A DNA stretch of 64,000 bases, taken from an uncultured bacterium (lineage in GTDB: Bacteria > Cyanobacteriota > Vampirovibrionia > Gastranaerophilales > Gastranaerophilaceae). Below the pieces are notes generated by a model. That model was not told where the DNA came from. It saw only the letters and a program-made list of their open reading frames with translations, and searched no databases. A program made the translations under genes and the position numbers. Below, one piece after another: positions 1 through 6,962 of the stretch (the first letter of the stretch is position 1; every line of letters begins with the position of its first letter). The stretch covers positions 1 through 64,000 of the forward strand of contig CASFPN010000020.1 of the NCBI GenBank assembly GCA_949296425.1, read 5' to 3'.

Positions 1-1686
1 CGACGGACAAGTTTTATTACATTCGCAGCTACAGGTTCGTTTATTTAGAGTAAATCCCGAGGAACATATCTTGAGACAGTTACAGCTGCAGGTTCTTTTA
101 TCTAAAACAAATCCTGATGGACATGTCTTATTACATACACATCCGCAGGTAGAATTGTCCCAGGTAAAGCCGCTTGAACATGTTTTATTAACAGACGGGT
201 CAGCAACCCAGTTACCAGTTGAATGATCACACATTAAACCGCAATAATTTACACTATCATAACTTTGGCATTCAAAATAAGTTTGTTTACAACCACAAGA
301 CTCGTCATCCCAGGTATAATTGGCCGGACAAGTTTTATCAAATCCGGGAACATCTACCCAAGTACCGGTTGTAGTGTCGCATTCTTTACCGCAAGGTTGC
401 GCGCCGGTACAATTTATTACGACCGGAAGACAACTGCATATTCGCGAATCAAGTCTGTAGCCTGTTGGGCATGTTTTATTACATTTACAACTGCATATTC
501 GCGCATCAAGTCTGTAGCCTGTTGGGCATGTTTTATTACATTCACATCTGCAAGTATTTTTGTTTAAGGTAAAACCTGACGGGCAGGTTTTATTACATAC
601 ACAGCTACAGGTATTTTTGTTTAAGGTAAAACCTGAAGAACATGTTTTATTACATTCGCAGCTGCAGGTATTTTTGTTCAAGGTAAAACCTGAGGAACAT
701 GTTTTATTACATTCACAGCTACAGGTATTTTTGTTCAAGGTAAAACCTGAGGAACATGTTTTATTACATTCACAGCTACAAGTATTTTTGTTTAAGGTAA
801 AACCTGAAGAACATGTTTTATTACATTCACAGCTACAAGTATTTTTGTTCAAGGTAAAACCTGAAGAACATGTTTTATTACATTCACAACTGCAGGTATC
901 TTTGTTCAAGGTAAAACCTGAGGAACATGTTTTATTACATTCGCAGCTGCAGGTATCTTTGTTCAAGGTAAAACCCGAAGAACATGTTTTATTACATTCA
1001 CATTTACAAGTATCAGGGTTTATGGTCTTACCTTGTGCTTGACACAGTTGTTTCTGGAATGTTGAACAACCGGAAGGCTTAGAAGGCTCAACAATTGAAA
1101 CCTTCCTACACTCACAAGTTCCATCAGCCTTAAACAATAGTGTACCACCCTCAGCAGCACAAGACTCTGTAGTATAACCGCAGCCCGGCTTAACCAAACC
1201 GGGGTCGCAATTTTTACAGCCAATAGCACTGTAACATTTTTTGTTTGTATAATCACACATAGCTGAACATGAACATTGAGTACTGATATTCGCGGCATAA
1301 GCTGATTGTACTATACTGTACTTTATATTTCTAAAAAACTTTACAAATCCGCTAGTCTGCGATTTTTTTTGAGCTTCGGATAAATAAACAGGAAGAGTTG
1401 ATGTATAAGTTTCATCATTTTCGTTATAGTCAGTAATCATCTGTCTGGCAACATTTTTTAAAGTGCCATACCCTGAATAATATGTGTAGGTAATAACAGA
1501 ATCAAGTTTTGCCTTAGTAACACCAATAGTTATGGCGACTATTACTGAAATAATTAACATTACTATAATTACTTCAGTTAATGAATAAGACTCTAAAAGC
1601 CTTTTAAAAAGCTCAGAAGAGCCCCTCCCCCGACTTTGAAACGCACTTGCAATACGGTTTTTAGCCATAATTAAAAATCTTTTCAT
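1..1686 (-). CDS. Prepilin-like protein with Cys-rich 20-residue tandem repeats (3' end outside window)
   Basis: The reading frame is open from the ATG at 1686 to the left edge (562 codons), so the C-terminus is missing. The N-terminus has a charged leader of about 38 residues, then a type IV prepilin-like segment SYSLTEVIIVMLIISVIVA: Glu at +5, hydrophobic helix, but Ser rather than Gly before the cleavage point. After about 150 residues comes a Cys-rich region (CSCSAMCD..., CGYTTESC...) and then repeats of CECNKTCSSGFTLNKDTCS. These have an exact 60-bp period at about 541-1017 and diverge towards the left edge (CNKTCPTGYRLDSRICSC). Known: such N-termini are cut by prepilin peptidase (gene at 20350). 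Inferred: a disulfide-rich surface fibre or adhesin. The leader contains a G-rich stretch at 1622-1631 related to that of the other prepilin-like genes here, but in frame. Confidence 0.8.
   Translation of the reverse strand, partial: MKRFLIMAKNRIASAFQSRGRGSSELFKRLLESYSLTEVIIVMLIISVIVAITIGVTKAKLDSVITYTYYSGYGTLKNVARQMITDYNENDETYTSTLPVYLSEAQKKSQTSGFVKFFRNIKYSIVQSAYAANISTQCSCSAMCDYTNKKCYSAIGCKNCDPGLVKPGCGYTTESCAAEGGTLLFKADGTCECRKVSIVEPSKPSGCSTFQKQLCQAQGKTINPDTCKCECNKTCSSGFTLNKDTCSCECNKTCSSGFTLNKDTCSCECNKTCSSGFTLNKNTCSCECNKTCSSGFTLNKNTCSCECNKTCSSGFTLNKNTCSCECNKTCSSGFTLNKNTCSCECNKTCSSGFTLNKNTCSCVCNKTCPSGFTLNKNTCRCECNKTCPTGYRLDARICSCKCNKTCPTGYRLDSRICSCLPVVINCTGAQPCGKECDTTTGTWVDVPGFDKTCPANYTWDDESCGCKQTYFECQSYDSVNYCGLMCDHSTGNWVADPSVNKTCSSGFTWDNSTCGCVCNKTCPSGFVLDKRTCSCNCLKICSSGFTLNKRTCSCECNKTCPS
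541..1017. repeat. 60-bp tandem repeat array (about 8 copies)
   Basis: Nearly identical 60-bp units follow each other without spacers. Each encodes, on the minus strand, a 20-residue Cys-rich module with four cysteines. Copies differ by a few mostly synonymous changes (TGC/TGT, TCT/TCC). More diverged units continue from 540 to the left edge. The period is a multiple of three, so copy number can change without breaking the frame. Confidence 0.9.
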
Positions 1687-1806
1687 CTACTTAACTCCTG
1701 CTTTTATTTATATGATATCACTATACTTTTACATATTAATATATTAATATAAATATAACAATATTTTTCACCTTAATGCAAATTTATTAAAAAATATTAA
1801 AAAAAG

Positions 1807-1840
1807 AATACCCGCATCAAGGAGTCAAAATACGGGTATT
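1807..1840. promoter_or_regulatory. Inverted repeat in divergent intergenic region
   Basis: AATACCCG at 1807-1814 and CGGGTATT at 1833-1840 form a perfect 8-bp inverted repeat. It lies between two divergently transcribed genes (minus gene starting at 1686, plus gene at 1937), so a terminator is not expected. It may be an operator or leader hairpin. The rest of 1687-1936 is very AT-rich and presumably holds both promoters; I see no clear -35/-10 pair. Confidence 0.35.
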
Positions 1841-1936
1841 AAATCAGTAAAAGAGACATCAATAACAATATGAACCATTTATAAAAAAAGTCAAATTTTT
1901 CTGGATATTTTTTTTAATTTATTCTATAATCCTCTT

Positions 1937-2563
1937 ATGAGAAGATTTTTCAATATTATTTTTATCATGTTTATAACTGCAAATTGCGTATTTGCAACAA
2001 CACCATGGCAGCAAAAAAAAGAAGTAAGCAAAATTATTCAGTCAGAACAGTCTCAGAATATTACTAATCAAGCAAATATTCTGTATGCAGAAAATGATAT
2101 TAAAAACGCATTCAACCTTTTTTTAAGCATACCAGAAGAAGAACGCTCCGCGCAAAACTGGCTTTTACTCGGCAATATTCTGCAGGATCAAGGCAAAATT
2201 GATGAAGCCGTTTTTATGTACAACAGAGCAATACAGGTTGATGAAACTTTTTATAAAGCATATTACAATCTAGGCAACATCTATCTTCAGGACGGACGCC
2301 CTAATATGGCAATTGAACAGTATAAAAAAGTTATAAAACTAAAACCCGAATATCCTTATGCACATTATAATCTGGGATGTGCTTATATAAAACTCGGGAA
2401 ACTAGGAAAAGCAAAATACGAAATCCTGACAGCAATCGATCTCAAAAATACTGTTGCGGATTTTCACTACAATCTTGCATATATATACAAACAACAAAAA
2501 AAAGAAAAACAGGCAAAAATATATTTGGATTATTACAACAAATTAACGGAAAATCAGATTTAG
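1937..2563 (+). CDS. Secreted TPR-repeat protein
   Basis: A 208-residue protein. Residues 1-20 look like a Sec signal peptide (MRRFFNIIFIMFITANCVFA, then TTPW). About four tetratricopeptide repeats follow at residues 68-200, with typical Trp/Tyr/Leu/Gly/Ala spacing (LLLGNILQDQGKIDEAVFMY, YYNLGNIYLQDGRPNMAIEQY, HYNLGCAYIKLGKLGKAKYE). TPRs mediate protein-protein contacts; the partner is not visible. The stop is 7 bp before the next gene, which suggests co-transcription with the HAD hydrolase and DedA genes. Confidence 0.8.
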   Translation: MRRFFNIIFIMFITANCVFATTPWQQKKEVSKIIQSEQSQNITNQANILYAENDIKNAFNLFLSIPEEERSAQNWLLLGNILQDQGKIDEAVFMYNRAIQVDETFYKAYYNLGNIYLQDGRPNMAIEQYKKVIKLKPEYPYAHYNLGCAYIKLGKLGKAKYEILTAIDLKNTVADFHYNLAYIYKQQKKEKQAKIYLDYYNKLTENQI

Positions 2564-2570
2564 AGGGACA

Positions 2571-3266
2571 ATGTACAAAGGTATAATTTTTGACTTTAAC
2601 GGAACACTATTTTTTGATTCCGAAAAACATCTTGAGGCATGGCGTGAATTTTCCAAACGCCTTAGACCTTACCCCTTCACAGATGAAGAAATGCGCAATT
2701 ATATGTTCGGAAGAACCAACGAAGATATTATCGCTTACCTGACCGGAGAAAAACCATCTTTGGAATTAGTAAAAAAACTAGCGGAAGAAAAAGAAGCAGT
2801 CTATCGCGACATGTGCAGAAAAGATTATAAAAACACCGTACTTGCCCCCGGAGCTGTTGAATTTCTTAATTATCTGAAAGAAAACAACATACCACGCACT
2901 ATTGCAACAATGTCTGAAAAAAGCAATGTTGATTTTTATATTGAAGAATTTCAGCTTGCAAAATGGTTTGACACTGACAAAATTGTGTTCGATGACGGCA
3001 CAATCCCAGGGAAACCAGCGCCGGATATTTATATCAAAGCCGCAAAAATTTTAAATCTAACACCTGCAGATTGCATAGTAGTTGAAGATGCCCTCTCTGG
3101 CATTGAATCTGCTAGGACAGCCAATATCGGAAAAATTATCGCTATGGCTTCTATGGAAAGCTCCGATATATATAAGAAAATTCCGGCTGTTTCGCAAATT
3201 ATTAAGAACTTTAATGAAATTGATAAAAATATTTTAGAAATTCCATGTTACAATAGTTCTATATAA
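2571..3266 (+). CDS. HAD-superfamily hydrolase, beta-phosphoglucomutase/phosphatase-like
   Basis: A 231-residue haloacid dehalogenase-family protein. Motif I is DFNGTL at residues 8-13. The nucleophile Asp is present but the second acidic position is Asn. A helical cap follows. Motif III/IV is seen as GKPAPDIYIKAA with VVEDALSGIESA (residues about 143-180), typical of the beta-PGM-like subgroup. The usual reaction is phosphate-ester hydrolysis or phosphosugar mutation; the substrate cannot be told. Replacement of the second Asp argues against a true mutase. GAGGG precedes the ATG. Confidence 0.8.
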   Translation: MYKGIIFDFNGTLFFDSEKHLEAWREFSKRLRPYPFTDEEMRNYMFGRTNEDIIAYLTGEKPSLELVKKLAEEKEAVYRDMCRKDYKNTVLAPGAVEFLNYLKENNIPRTIATMSEKSNVDFYIEEFQLAKWFDTDKIVFDDGTIPGKPAPDIYIKAAKILNLTPADCIVVEDALSGIESARTANIGKIIAMASMESSDIYKKIPAVSQIIKNFNEIDKNILEIPCYNSSI

Positions 3267-3290
3267 AAATTTATACAAAGAGGAGAGTGT

Positions 3291-3917
3291 ATGGAATTTA
3301 TAAATCAAATATTATCTTATTTAATCAGCTTTATTGAGCACATAATAACACTTATGGGGCCATGGGGAATAAGCTTGCTAATGGCAATAGAATCCTGCAA
3401 CATACCGCTTCCAAGCGAAGCAATACTTCCATTTGCCGGTTATATAGTAAGTAAAGGAGAGATGAATTTTCATGTAGCTGCATTTGCAGGCGCCTTCGGC
3501 TGTGTACTTGGTTCAATCCCTTCATATTATCTGGGTTATTTCGGAGGAAGAAAATTTGTTGAAAAATACGGGAAATACTTTCTTATTTCACACAAAGATC
3601 TTGAAGAGGCTGACAAGTGGGTTGAAAAGTACGGAGACTGGGCCTTTTTCTTATGCAGAATGCTGCCTGTTGTAAGAACTTTTATTTCGCTTCCTGCAGG
3701 AATTTTAAAAGCAAAAAAACGTATATTTTTCACACTTACTTTTTTAGGCTCGCTTGTGTGGAGTTATGTTCTGGTATACGTGGGAGTCAAAATGGGGCAG
3801 AATATGGAAGCCTTCAAACACATCTGGCATAAGTTTGATATTGCCATAGTTGTTATATTCGGAGCCTTAGGGGTTTTGTATATTTATAAACACATTAAAC
3901 ATCTTAAGGAATCATAA
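3291..3917 (+). CDS. DedA/SNARE-associated family membrane protein
   Basis: A 208-residue integral membrane protein with the DedA fold: an early ESCNIPLPSEAILPFAGY segment (residues about 35-55), GYFGGRKFVEKYG, and the later FLCRMLPVVRTFISLPAGI segment carrying the conserved Arg pair. DedA proteins are thought to act as lipid scramblases or transporters supporting envelope homeostasis. GGAG lies upstream (agaggagagtgt). The stop overlaps the next start by one base, so it is probably translationally coupled to ogt. Confidence 0.88.
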   Translation: MEFINQILSYLISFIEHIITLMGPWGISLLMAIESCNIPLPSEAILPFAGYIVSKGEMNFHVAAFAGAFGCVLGSIPSYYLGYFGGRKFVEKYGKYFLISHKDLEEADKWVEKYGDWAFFLCRMLPVVRTFISLPAGILKAKKRIFFTLTFLGSLVWSYVLVYVGVKMGQNMEAFKHIWHKFDIAIVVIFGALGVLYIYKHIKHLKES

Positions 3918-4366
3918 TGTACCAGTTTGCTTATGATACTTTAATAGGCAAAATTTGTATAGCTGAAAATAACGGGGCAATTACAGATATTTCTTATAAC
4001 CTCCTCAATTTTGAAATAAAAGAAACTCCGTTGATAAGAAAAACATACAAAGAACTTGATGAATATTTAAAAGGGAAACGCCAAACATTTGATATTCCGC
4101 TGGAATTGCATGGAACTCCGTTTCAAATAAAAGTTTGGGAAGCATTAAAAAAAGTTCCCTACGGCAAAACAGCCAGTTATAAAGATATCGCAAAAGCTAT
4201 AGGTAATGAAAAAGCTTGCCGTGCCGTGGGCATGGCAAATAACCAAAATCCTGTTATAATTATTATCCCCTGTCACAGAATTATAGGTTCAAACGGCAGC
4301 CTGACTGGTTATGCCGGAGGTTTAAATATCAAAAAGAAATTACTGGAAATTGAAGGGATTAAATAA
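3917..4366 (+). CDS. ogt: Methylated-DNA--protein-cysteine S-methyltransferase
   Basis: A 149-residue suicide DNA-repair enzyme that moves alkyl groups from O6-alkylguanine to its own cysteine. The active site IIIPCHRIIG carries the acceptor Cys at about residue 119. The winged-helix part GTPFQIKVWEALKKVPYGKT precedes it, and the C-terminal YAGGLNIKKKLLEIE is typical. Length fits the Ogt/MGMT family without an Ada regulatory domain. The gene starts inside the DedA stop (TAATG overlap). Confidence 0.93.
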   Translation: MYQFAYDTLIGKICIAENNGAITDISYNLLNFEIKETPLIRKTYKELDEYLKGKRQTFDIPLELHGTPFQIKVWEALKKVPYGKTASYKDIAKAIGNEKACRAVGMANNQNPVIIIIPCHRIIGSNGSLTGYAGGLNIKKKLLEIEGIK

Positions 4367-4691
4367 TAAAACTTTTATTATCTAATTCCTTTTCAACTTT
4401 CTTTAACTTTAATTTTTCAGGTTTTACATCAATATATTTTTCAGGGTTTCTTCTCAAATTGAAAAAACTGACTTTCGATATAAGGTCAATAAGTTTGTCA
4501 TAGGTTTCACCGGTAAAAACATAAAGAATTGAGTTTTCATCATCCTGTTTTTTAGAAATAACATTTAAATCATTTGAATATTCATCGAATTTCAGTTTAA
4601 TCCTATTTATATCCTGCGCAGAACCTTTAATTTTTATAAATCTGCCAAAATCGGGGTTATATCTGTTTGAAGTCTGGGGTAAAATCTGCAT
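4359..4691 (-). CDS. Hypothetical protein, 110 residues
   Basis: A 110-residue protein with no family I recognise, rich in Lys, Asp and Ile, with no signal peptide or membrane segment. CGGAG lies just upstream of the ATG on the minus strand, supporting expression. It converges on ogt, and the two 3' ends overlap by 8 bp. The N-terminal MQILPQTSNRYNPDFGRF resembles lineage-specific small proteins elsewhere in this window. Confidence 0.6.
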   Translation of the reverse strand: MQILPQTSNRYNPDFGRFIKIKGSAQDINRIKLKFDEYSNDLNVISKKQDDENSILYVFTGETYDKLIDLISKVSFFNLRRNPEKYIDVKPEKLKLKKVEKELDNKSFII

Positions 4692-4798
4692 TTCATTCTC
4701 CGGTTAATTTATACACATTATATTAAATCCGCTAAAAAAAATTTTTGCTATTTTATTTTTTTTTAAATACAAATAAAGTAAAACTTAGATATAGCAAT

Positions 4799-4860
4799 AA
4801 AAAAGACCCATCTGGGTCTATTCTTAAAAATGGGGCGGATGATAGGACTTTGTTCGAACT
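4799..4860 (-). repeat. Degenerate tRNA 3'-end copy followed by terminator
   Basis: Read on the minus strand, a tRNA-like tail (GTTCGAAC ... GCCCCA at 4831-4860) is followed by TTTTTAAGAATA and a hairpin AGACCC-AGAT-GGGTCT with a T run (4799-4820). The acceptor/CCA part and the spacer match the second copy at 5561-5610 and the 3' end of the intact tRNA-His at 5786. The T-arm is diverged. It is a remnant, not a functional tRNA. Confidence 0.55.
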
Positions 4861-4943
4861 CTTTAACAAAACTTTACAACCCGTTTTATCATCTCCGCAA
4901 ATAATCATCCTTTATTCGGACATAGAAAATTATATTAACGGGG

Positions 4944-4972
4944 TTGAAAAATAAAAATAAATAATTTATAAT
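4944..4972 (+). promoter_or_regulatory. Sigma-70-type promoter of the small RNA
   Basis: TTGAAA at 4944-4949 and TATAAT at 4967-4972 are separated by exactly 17 bp. A purine start is available 6-8 bp downstream, at the left inverted repeat (ACACAGGGT, 4977-4985). This is the clearest promoter in the window. No reading frame follows it on the plus strand; it leads into an RNA that ends in an intrinsic terminator. Confidence 0.7.
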
Positions 4973-4978
4973 AGAAAC

Positions 4979-5060
4979 ACAGGGTGGTAGTTTCTCAAGC
5001 TACCGGATGCCTTGTAGAAAGTCTAACGGTTCTTATCTATTAAGATGAGAGCCGTTTTTT
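4979..5060 (+). ncRNA. Putative antisense RNA (antitoxin-like), about 80 nt
   Basis: The predicted transcript starts just after the TTGAAA/TATAAT promoter. It contains the hairpin GGTAG...CTACC (about 4985-5003) and ends at a strong intrinsic terminator, stem 5025-5038/5043-5056 followed by T6. It is fully complementary to the 3' part of the small ORF on the minus strand (5033-5113). It also carries GAAAGTCTAA (5017-5026), repeated at 5145-5154 opposite the presumed 5' UTR of that ORF, which gives a second pairing site. This layout resembles the RNA II/RNA I organisation of Fst/par-type type I toxin-antitoxin loci. Function is inferred. Confidence 0.55.
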
Positions 5061-5113
5061 AATACGCATAAAATCAAAAAGATTAAAAATAATGCTAAAT
5101 TGAAATTATCCAT
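5033..5113 (-). CDS. Small hydrophobic peptide, putative type I toxin (26 residues)
   Basis: The frame encodes MDNFNLALFLIFLILCVL followed by KNGSHLNR and a stop. That is a single predicted membrane helix (residues 4-18) with a polar, positively charged tail, the usual build of type I toxins. A strong ribosome site AGAAAGGGGG lies 7 bp upstream of the ATG, behind a hairpin TCGGG...CCCGA (about 5131-5145) that could occlude it. The antisense small RNA of 4979-5060 overlaps its last third. I recognise no named family. It could be a chance ORF, but the SD, the helix and the overlapping promoter/terminator make it more than that. Confidence 0.5.
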   Translation of the reverse strand: MDNFNLALFLIFLILCVLKNGSHLNR

Positions 5114-5253
5114 ATCGACCCCCTTTCTAGTCGGGAACTAACCCGAAAGTCTAATTAAAATGTCAGTCAGTTTCCATAGAAAAGGCATCTTTTACCCTGT
5201 GTTGAATTATTCAATGTTCAAATTGATTTATTTCTAAAAATCATTATACAATA

Positions 5254-5487
5254 AATATATTAATAAAAAGATGCGAAATCGATGGAATTACTGTTGATAT
5301 AGAAATAGAGGACAGTGAATCAACTAAGGAAGAACAAACTTTAGCTTTAATGAATTTATTGAAATTTTTAGTGGAAGGTCACATTGGTAATTTAGTGAAA
5401 AATAATGCTCCAAATGAAGATATAAAAAGTTATAAAGAATTATTAGAACTAATCAATAATTATCTGGGATATAAACAACAACTTTAA
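5254..5487 (+). pseudogene. 3' remnant of an unknown gene
   Basis: An open frame ends at the TAA at 5485-5487 and reads CEIDGITVDIEIEDSEST...KSYKELLELINNYLGYKQQL, with coding-like composition. It has no ATG, GTG or TTG start after the in-frame stop at 5224. The only nearby internal ATG (about codon 30 of the stretch) lacks a ribosome site and would leave a short fragment. I read it as the truncated C-terminus of a gene whose 5' part is gone. It sits between the toxin-like locus and tRNA fragments, in a patch that looks rearranged. Confidence 0.4.
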
Positions 5488-5560
5488 AGAGTTCGAATCC
5501 CATTAGAGGTTACTACATTTTTTCAAAAATGCTCGAACTCTGAAATTCAACATTTGCAAC

Positions 5561-5610
5561 AAAAAAGACCCTTTTGGGTCTATTCTTAAAAATGGGGCGT
5601 CTGATGGGAT
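5561..5610 (-). repeat. Partial tRNA-His 3' end plus intrinsic terminator
   Basis: On the minus strand, the last 18 bases of the intact tRNA-His (T-arm 3' side, acceptor strand and CCA; plus-strand 5593-5610) are repeated exactly. They are followed by TTTTTAAGAATA and a hairpin AGACCC-AAAA-GGGTCT with a T run. The unit resembles a duplicated tRNA end, as left by integration or recombination at a tRNA gene. The sequence between it and the true tRNA (5611-5757) is visibly GC-richer than its surroundings and holds no convincing gene. Confidence 0.6.
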
Positions 5611-5754
5611 TGTCTTGCTCGGCGGCGTTAAACGAGTCTGCGTGTTTTGCTTCAGTATCTCATACTTTTGCAAAACACTCCGCTCTCTGCCGCCTCCCGC
5701 TCGAACCCTTTTAAAGGCTGCGCCTTGATGGGTTCTCACCCTCATCATGCGCAT

Positions 5755-5775
5755 TAAAAAACTCCCTTTCGGGAG
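5755..5775 (-). terminator. Intrinsic terminator of tRNA-His
   Basis: On the minus strand, CTCCC-GAAA-GGGAG followed by TTTTTT starts about 11 bp after the CCA end of the tRNA. It is a compact GC stem with a GNRA loop and a T run. Confidence 0.75.
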
Positions 5776-5785
5776 CTCTCAAAAA

Positions 5786-5862
5786 TGGGGCGTCTGATGG
5801 GATTCGAACCCATGCATATCGGAACCACAATCCGAGGTCTTAACCGCTTGACGACAGACGCC
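5786..5862 (-). tRNA. tRNA-His (anticodon GTG)
   Basis: A full cloverleaf can be folded by eye on the minus strand. The acceptor stem is GCGTCTG/CAGACGC, with an extra 5' G (position -1, at 5862) facing C73, the identity signature of tRNA-His. The D-arm is GTC...GAC. The anticodon stem TCGGA/TCCGA has loop TTGTGGT, giving anticodon GTG. The variable loop has 5 nt, and the T-arm is ATGGG-TTCGAAT-CCCAT. CCA is encoded (5786-5788). Confidence 0.96.
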
Positions 5863-5924
5863 ATTAGTTACATTTTTATATTACCATAAACATTATTGAA
5901 ATCAAGACTATTTCACTTAAAAAA

Positions 5925-5952
5925 AGTTCTGCCTTTTTATGACAGAACTTTC
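5925..5952 (-). terminator. Intrinsic terminator downstream of rpaB
   Basis: AAGTTCTG (5925-5932) and CAGAACTT (5943-5950) form an 8-bp stem. On the minus strand it is followed by a T run. It lies between the rpaB stop (5975) and tRNA-His. Confidence 0.75.
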
Positions 5953-5974
5953 TTTCTTATTATATTATGATATT

Positions 5975-6733
5975 TTAACTTATTCTCTGAAACATATATC
6001 CTATTCCACGCGCTGTAAGTATAAGCTCAGGATTTGCAGGATCAGTTTCAAGTTTTGAACGTAATCTTGATATATGAACATCAACCACTCTCGTATCAAT
6101 TCTGTGATCAGGTGGATAAGCCCATACATGCTGTAATATCTCGTTTCTGGAAAAAGCCTGCCCGGAATTGTTTACAAGAAGCTCTAATAAGCTGAATTCC
6201 ATACCTGTCAAACGTATTCTTTCATTCTTTCTGAATACCTGACGGCGTGCAGTATCAATTTTTATATTACCTGTTGTAATAACATTTTTTGTAACCTTAC
6301 CTGCTGGAGTAACTGTTTCTCTGTTATTAGTACGTCTTAAAACTGCCTTAACACGTGCTTCCAGCTCCTTAGGGCTGAAAGGTTTGATAACATAATCATC
6401 TGCTCCAAGTTCTAATCCTGTTATTCTTTCAGAAACATCACCTAATGCGGTAAGAATAATAATCGGAACATCAGATGTTCTTCTGATTTCTCTGGTAACA
6501 CCATAACCGTCCATTTTAGGCATCATAACATCCAAAACAACCAGATCTGGGTTATACTTATTAAATGCCGCAACGGCTTCTTCACCGTCCTGAGCAGTAT
6601 AAACATCATAACCAGCCATTTTCAGTCTTGTTTCCAATATTCGTCTGATACTAGCTTCATCATCAGCTAAAAGTATTCTTTGACGATCTTCCGTTTCATT
6701 AGGCATTTCTGTATTTTCAGTCATAGTCTTCAT
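5975..6733 (-). CDS. rpaB: OmpR-family response regulator, RpaB-type
   Basis: A 252-residue two-component regulator. The receiver domain (about residues 19-135) has the acidic pair DD at 24-25, the phosphoacceptor in LVVLDVMMPKMDGYG (Asp about 68), and GLELGADDYVIKPFSPKELEARV with the conserved Lys. The C-terminal winged helix (about 150-250) ends TARGIGYMF. The DDEASIRRILETRLKMAGYDV and KMDGYGV segments are close to cyanobacterial RpaB (ycf27), which controls high-light and stress genes. RpaB-type sequence in a window with no photosynthesis genes supports a non-photosynthetic cyanobacterial relative. Translation may begin at the second ATG (6724), better placed behind AAAGGA. No histidine kinase is adjacent. 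Confidence 0.9.
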   Translation of the reverse strand: MKTMTENTEMPNETEDRQRILLADDEASIRRILETRLKMAGYDVYTAQDGEEAVAAFNKYNPDLVVLDVMMPKMDGYGVTREIRRTSDVPIIILTALGDVSERITGLELGADDYVIKPFSPKELEARVKAVLRRTNNRETVTPAGKVTKNVITTGNIKIDTARRQVFRKNERIRLTGMEFSLLELLVNNSGQAFSRNEILQHVWAYPPDHRIDTRVVDVHISRLRSKLETDPANPELILTARGIGYMFQRIS

Positions 6734-6962
6734 TTCCTTTGTTCAAATAATCTAACACCATTAACAAAAATATAACACAAACATAAAATATTACAAAATA
6801 TTTATTTTCTTTAATATTTGTATCTATATATTAATTTAATTTACGAAAAATTGCAAGTACTTTTTTTGAAAAATTTATCCGATTGTCTGAATTTTAAGAA
6901 TAGACACATAGGTGATGTATTTCTTCATAGTATTAATTGTAAGATAAAGTTTAAATAATAAT

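Larger units (their letters stand above)
4977..5202. repeat. Inverted repeats bounding the putative toxin-antitoxin locus
   Basis: ACACAGGGT (4977-4985) and ACCCTGTGT (5194-5202) are perfect inverted repeats. Just inside them, GATGCC (5006-5011) pairs with GGCATC (5184-5189). In a full-length minus-strand mRNA these would form a 5'-3' long-range duplex, like the long-distance interactions that keep some type I toxin mRNAs untranslated. Alternatively they are terminal repeats of a small mobile element; no clear target-site duplication is seen. Confidence 0.5.

Noticed and set aside
541-1017. CRISPR array
   Set aside because: The 60-bp units are contiguous with no unique spacers and keep a coding frame.
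560-1042. Long plus-strand frame of repeated VKPEEHVLLHSQLQV units
   Set aside because: It is the antisense of the Cys-rich repeats. The minus-strand frame continues on both sides, has a start with a prepilin helix, and explains the repeats.
1020-1298. Minus-strand 92-codon frame
   Set aside because: It is out of frame with the Cys-rich gene that covers the same strand from 1686 to the left edge.
4745-4954. Plus-strand 69-codon frame
   Set aside because: It runs across an intrinsic terminator and a tRNA 3'-end remnant and has no ribosome site.
5503-5754. Minus-strand 83-codon frame
   Set aside because: It covers the duplicated tRNA end and terminator and a GC-rich stretch; composition is not protein-like and relatives of the tRNA tail explain part of it.
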